In this document: positions 61,541 through 64,000 of the stretch, in pieces
How positions within the stretch are numbered: the stretch's first letter is position 1
Layout of the letters: each line of letters begins with the position of its first letter
Translations under genes and position numbers: made by a program
Notes under the pieces: model-generated
Seen by the model: the letters and a program-made list of their open reading frames with translations, nothing else
Told to the model about the DNA's origin: nothing
Databases searched by the model: none
DNA from: Sphingobacteriales bacterium
GTDB taxonomy: Bacteria > Bacteroidota > Bacteroidia > Chitinophagales > UBA2359
DNA length: 64,000 bases
Reading direction: 5' to 3'
NCBI GenBank assembly: GCA_016700115.1
Contig: CP064999.1
Coordinates: 4,154,001 to 4,218,000 of the forward strand

Positions 61541-63631
61541 ATGGTTAAATTAAAATCCGACTCAAAACCTGCCCCTTTAGTTTCCCCTAAAATACTTCTT
61601 CATGCCTATGAACTGATGCAAACTGCGCGGCGAATGGCTGAGATTTACGATGCCAACCGGCAAATTTGCAAATATGTACACAGTACTTCCAGAGGGCATG
61701 AAGCGATCCAGATAGCCGTTGGTTTTCAGTTAAAGGCAAGCGATTATGCCGCACCTTATTACCGCGATGAATCCATGCTGTTAGCAATGGGATTTACCCC
61801 CTATCAACTCATGTTGCAATTGCTGGCAAAGGCAGACGATTATTTTTCCGGAGGCCGCACCTATTATTCCCATCCTTCTTCTACACTTATAAATTTCCCG
61901 AAAATACCGCACCAGTCGAGTGCAACAGGGATGCAGGCAATTCCCGCAACCGGAATGGCGCAAGGCATAAAATATAAGGAATTAAAAAAATTGTTGCCTG
62001 AACCAAACCAATCTATTGTTTTATGTTCTTTGGGAGATGGTTCCGTTACTGAAGGGGAGGTTTCAGAGGCCTTTCAATTTGCAGCATTGCATCAATTGCC
62101 TATTTTATATTTAATTCAGGACAACGATTGGGGAATTTCAGTCAGTGCAAAAGAAGCCCGTAGCATGGATGCTTACGAGTTTGTTTCCGGATATATTGGA
62201 ATCAAAAGAATGAGAGCAAACGGAACAGACTTTGTTTCGACTTATCTGGCTGTTGAAGAAGCAATTGCTTATGTGAGAACTGAACGCAAACCATTGTTGC
62301 TGCATGTTAAAGTTCCGTTATTAGGACATCACACCTCCGGGGTAAGAAAGGAATGGTACCGTTCAGAAGAAGACCTTGCAGAACATTCACAGCGGGACCC
62401 GGTTCCGCATTTAGAAAAATATCTGTTAGAACATAAAGTCGCAACTGCTAAAGTTCTGCAAGGAATTAAGGAAAACGCCGGCAGGCTGGTAGAAGAAGAT
62501 TTTAAAAAAGCGGTAGCGGCTAAAGAACCAGACCCGGAAACCCTGCTGTTGCATGAGTTTGCTCCTACTCCTGTTTTAGAGGAAAAAGGCATTCGCAGCC
62601 CTGAACACGGTAGAAAAGTGGTAATGGTTGATGCGGCACTTTATGCCATGGACGAAATACTGCACAAATATCCTGAGGCGGTGTTTTATGGTCAGGATGT
62701 AGGCAGGAGATTGGGAGGTGTTTTCAGAGAAGCAGCAACCCTTGCCGAAAAATACGGAGATGAACGTGTTTTTAACACTGCAATTCAGGAAGCCTATTTA
62801 GTCGGTTCAACCGCAGGAATGTCGGCAGTCGGGTTAAAACCAATTGTCGAAATTCAGTTTGCCGACTATATCTGGACCGGGGTCAATCAGTTGGTCGTTG
62901 AATTGTCGAAGTCCTGCTATTTATCAATGGGAAAATATCCGGTTCAATCTTTAATCCGTGTGCCGATTGGCGCTTATGGCAGCGGGGGGCCGTATCATTC
63001 AGGATGTATCGAATCGAGTATTCTGGCTGTCAGGGGAATAAAAGTGATTTATCCTTCAAACGCCGCAGATATGAAAGGGTTGCTAAAAGCAGCATTTCTC
63101 GACCCAAATCCTGTGGTATGTTTTGAACATAAAGGCTTATACTGGTCGAAGGTTGCCGGAACTGATGATGCAAAAACCATTGAACCGGATGAAGACTATA
63201 TTATCCCTTTGGGAAAAGCAAATATTGCTCTTGCTGCCGATGAGAAACAAGTACAGACCGGAAATACTCTGGGTATCATAACCTACGGAATGGGGGTACA
63301 TTGGGCAAAAAACGCCGCCCGTCAGTTTACCGGAAGTGTAGAAATATTAGACCTTCGAACTTTAAACCCATTGGACGAAACCGCTATTTTTGATTTGGTG
63401 AAGAAACACAACAAGATATTAATACTGACCGAAGAACCTGTTATGAATTCATTTGCTCAAACTATTGCCGGACGGATTGCCGAACATTGTTTTGAATATC
63501 TGGATGCACCGGTTCGTGTAATAGGTTCTGCAAATGTTCCTGCTGTTCCGCTCAACACAGGTTTGGAGGCAGCTATGTTGCCGAATGCCGAAAAAGTAGC
63601 GGACGAAATAGAGAAACTGCTGAATTGGTAA
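61541..63631 (+). CDS. 2-oxoacid dehydrogenase E1 component, fused alpha and beta subunits
   Basis: 696 residues. Residues 1-330 are E1 alpha: ARRMAEIYDANRQICKYVHS, HSTSRGHEAIQIAVGFQL and LGDGSVTEGEVSEAFQFAAL with IQDNDWGISVSA (the GDG...N thiamine-diphosphate motif). Residues about 355-696 are E1 beta: MDEILHKYPEAVFYGQDVGR, GVFREAATLAEKYGDERVFN and IYPSNAADMKGLLKAAFLDP. Such fusions in Bacteroidota act on branched-chain 2-oxo acids or pyruvate, with E2 and E3 encoded elsewhere. Nothing of E2 or E3 is in the window. Confidence 0.93.
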   Translation: MVKLKSDSKPAPLVSPKILLHAYELMQTARRMAEIYDANRQICKYVHSTSRGHEAIQIAVGFQLKASDYAAPYYRDESMLLAMGFTPYQLMLQLLAKADDYFSGGRTYYSHPSSTLINFPKIPHQSSATGMQAIPATGMAQGIKYKELKKLLPEPNQSIVLCSLGDGSVTEGEVSEAFQFAALHQLPILYLIQDNDWGISVSAKEARSMDAYEFVSGYIGIKRMRANGTDFVSTYLAVEEAIAYVRTERKPLLLHVKVPLLGHHTSGVRKEWYRSEEDLAEHSQRDPVPHLEKYLLEHKVATAKVLQGIKENAGRLVEEDFKKAVAAKEPDPETLLLHEFAPTPVLEEKGIRSPEHGRKVVMVDAALYAMDEILHKYPEAVFYGQDVGRRLGGVFREAATLAEKYGDERVFNTAIQEAYLVGSTAGMSAVGLKPIVEIQFADYIWTGVNQLVVELSKSCYLSMGKYPVQSLIRVPIGAYGSGGPYHSGCIESSILAVRGIKVIYPSNAADMKGLLKAAFLDPNPVVCFEHKGLYWSKVAGTDDAKTIEPDEDYIIPLGKANIALAADEKQVQTGNTLGIITYGMGVHWAKNAARQFTGSVEILDLRTLNPLDETAIFDLVKKHNKILILTEEPVMNSFAQTIAGRIAEHCFEYLDAPVRVIGSANVPAVPLNTGLEAAMLPNAEKVADEIEKLLNW

Positions 63632-63816
63632 AGCAAAATCCGGACTTAATTCAGAACAAACCGGAGATATTTGTTCCTGAAACAGATAAAGTTCTTGTTT
63701 TCCGATAGAAATCTGTCCTCCAAATGCCAAATTGAAGGACAAATTGTTGTGAGTTTGTTTAAAATCCGTATTTTTGTCAATTGTAAACCTATTCATCACT
63801 AAATATCCAAATAATA

Positions 63817-64000
63817 ATGAAACAAGTGGTTACTTTTTTATTGATTCTTAGTTCTGCTGTTTTGATGACAACTGCTTGTAATGCGCAACAAACGGCAAAA
63901 GAAAAACAACACCAAAACGAAAATTCTGAAGTTCAAACCGGAAAAAGCGAGGAATCTCCTGTTTCTTCAGTCAATGAAAATCCATCGCGTTCGCACGAAT
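63817..64000 (+). CDS. lipoprotein (partial, 3' end outside window)
   Basis: 61 codons from ATG 63817 to the window edge. MKQVVTFLLILSSAVLMTTA then Cys gives a lipoprotein signal (lipobox TTAC). The following sequence is Gln/Glu/Ser/Asn-rich and probably an unstructured linker. Function is not visible. The 185 bases before it hold no other gene. Confidence 0.6.
   Translation, partial: MKQVVTFLLILSSAVLMTTACNAQQTAKEKQHQNENSEVQTGKSEESPVSSVNENPSRSHE

Noticed and set aside
63449..63799. 116-residue minus-strand frame overlapping the end of the E1 gene
   Set aside because: It overlaps the well-supported E1 beta end by about 180 bases and has no recognisable motif; probably chance.

Overview
The window is AT-rich DNA from a Bacteroidota bacterium, most likely an environmental lineage of the Saprospirales/Chitinophagales kind. 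This rests on PorQ of the type IX secretion system, two proteins with type A T9SS C-terminal sorting tails, TAnnTTTG-type -7 promoter boxes, the near absence of Shine-Dalgarno sequences, and lipoproteins and TlpA/DUF4369-type thioredoxins typical of the phylum. No rRNA, tRNA, CRISPR array or recognisable transposase was seen.

Region 1 (1-6.9 kb) is ordinary chromosome: the 5' part of a secreted PQQ-type sugar dehydrogenase-like beta-propeller (minus), then lepA, a bile-acid:sodium symporter family transporter, an SRPBCC protein and a TlpA-like thioredoxin (plus).

Region 2 (about 6.97-30.2 kb, all minus strand) is an accessory island made of RHS-repeat C-terminal tips, each followed by its immunity gene. 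I count 13 cassettes (C1-C13 by rising coordinate) plus RHS debris, and no full-length RHS gene. The tips include several zinc peptidase-like domains (HExxH, EFTHYGD, M91-like HEMFH), JAB/JAMM-like peptidases, an AHH/DUF2380-like HNH nuclease, a GIY-YIG-like nuclease cut by an in-frame TGA, the tail of a PD-(D/E)xK nuclease, a glycine-rich beta-type domain with a membrane-protein partner, and one unassigned small toxin. Two large duplications (13.33-16.53 kb = 18.26-21.46 kb; 7.2-9.8 kb = 27.4-30.0 kb) shape the island. A short palindromic element marks repeated RHS-core breakpoints. Many cassettes carry single frameshifts, and duplicated copies are broken at different sites. Peptidase tips have exported lipoprotein or periplasmic partners, nuclease tips have cytosolic partners, and the glycine-rich tip has a membrane partner. 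The island looks like a store of displaced toxin tips that could recombine through their shared cores with an active RHS gene elsewhere.

Region 3 (30.2-64 kb) returns to mostly core functions: a GT4 glycosyltransferase with a G9 tract near its start, DgkA-type kinase, a small winged-helix regulator, an MBL hydrolase, a LbH acyltransferase, an M23 peptidase, GDPD, DUF1573, a PLP aminotransferase, a TrmH-type methyltransferase, a GH5 enzyme with T9SS tail, two nucleotide-sugar SDR enzymes (RfbB and WbpP-like), an ATP-cone/Mrr-like nuclease, PorQ, a second TlpA-like lipoprotein, a lipid-transport ABC set with two MlaE permeases, MnmA, a TMTC-like TPR membrane protein, a VWA protein, a cyclophilin lipoprotein, a second T9SS-tailed protein, a fused E1 alpha/beta 2-oxoacid dehydrogenase and the start of a lipoprotein gene.
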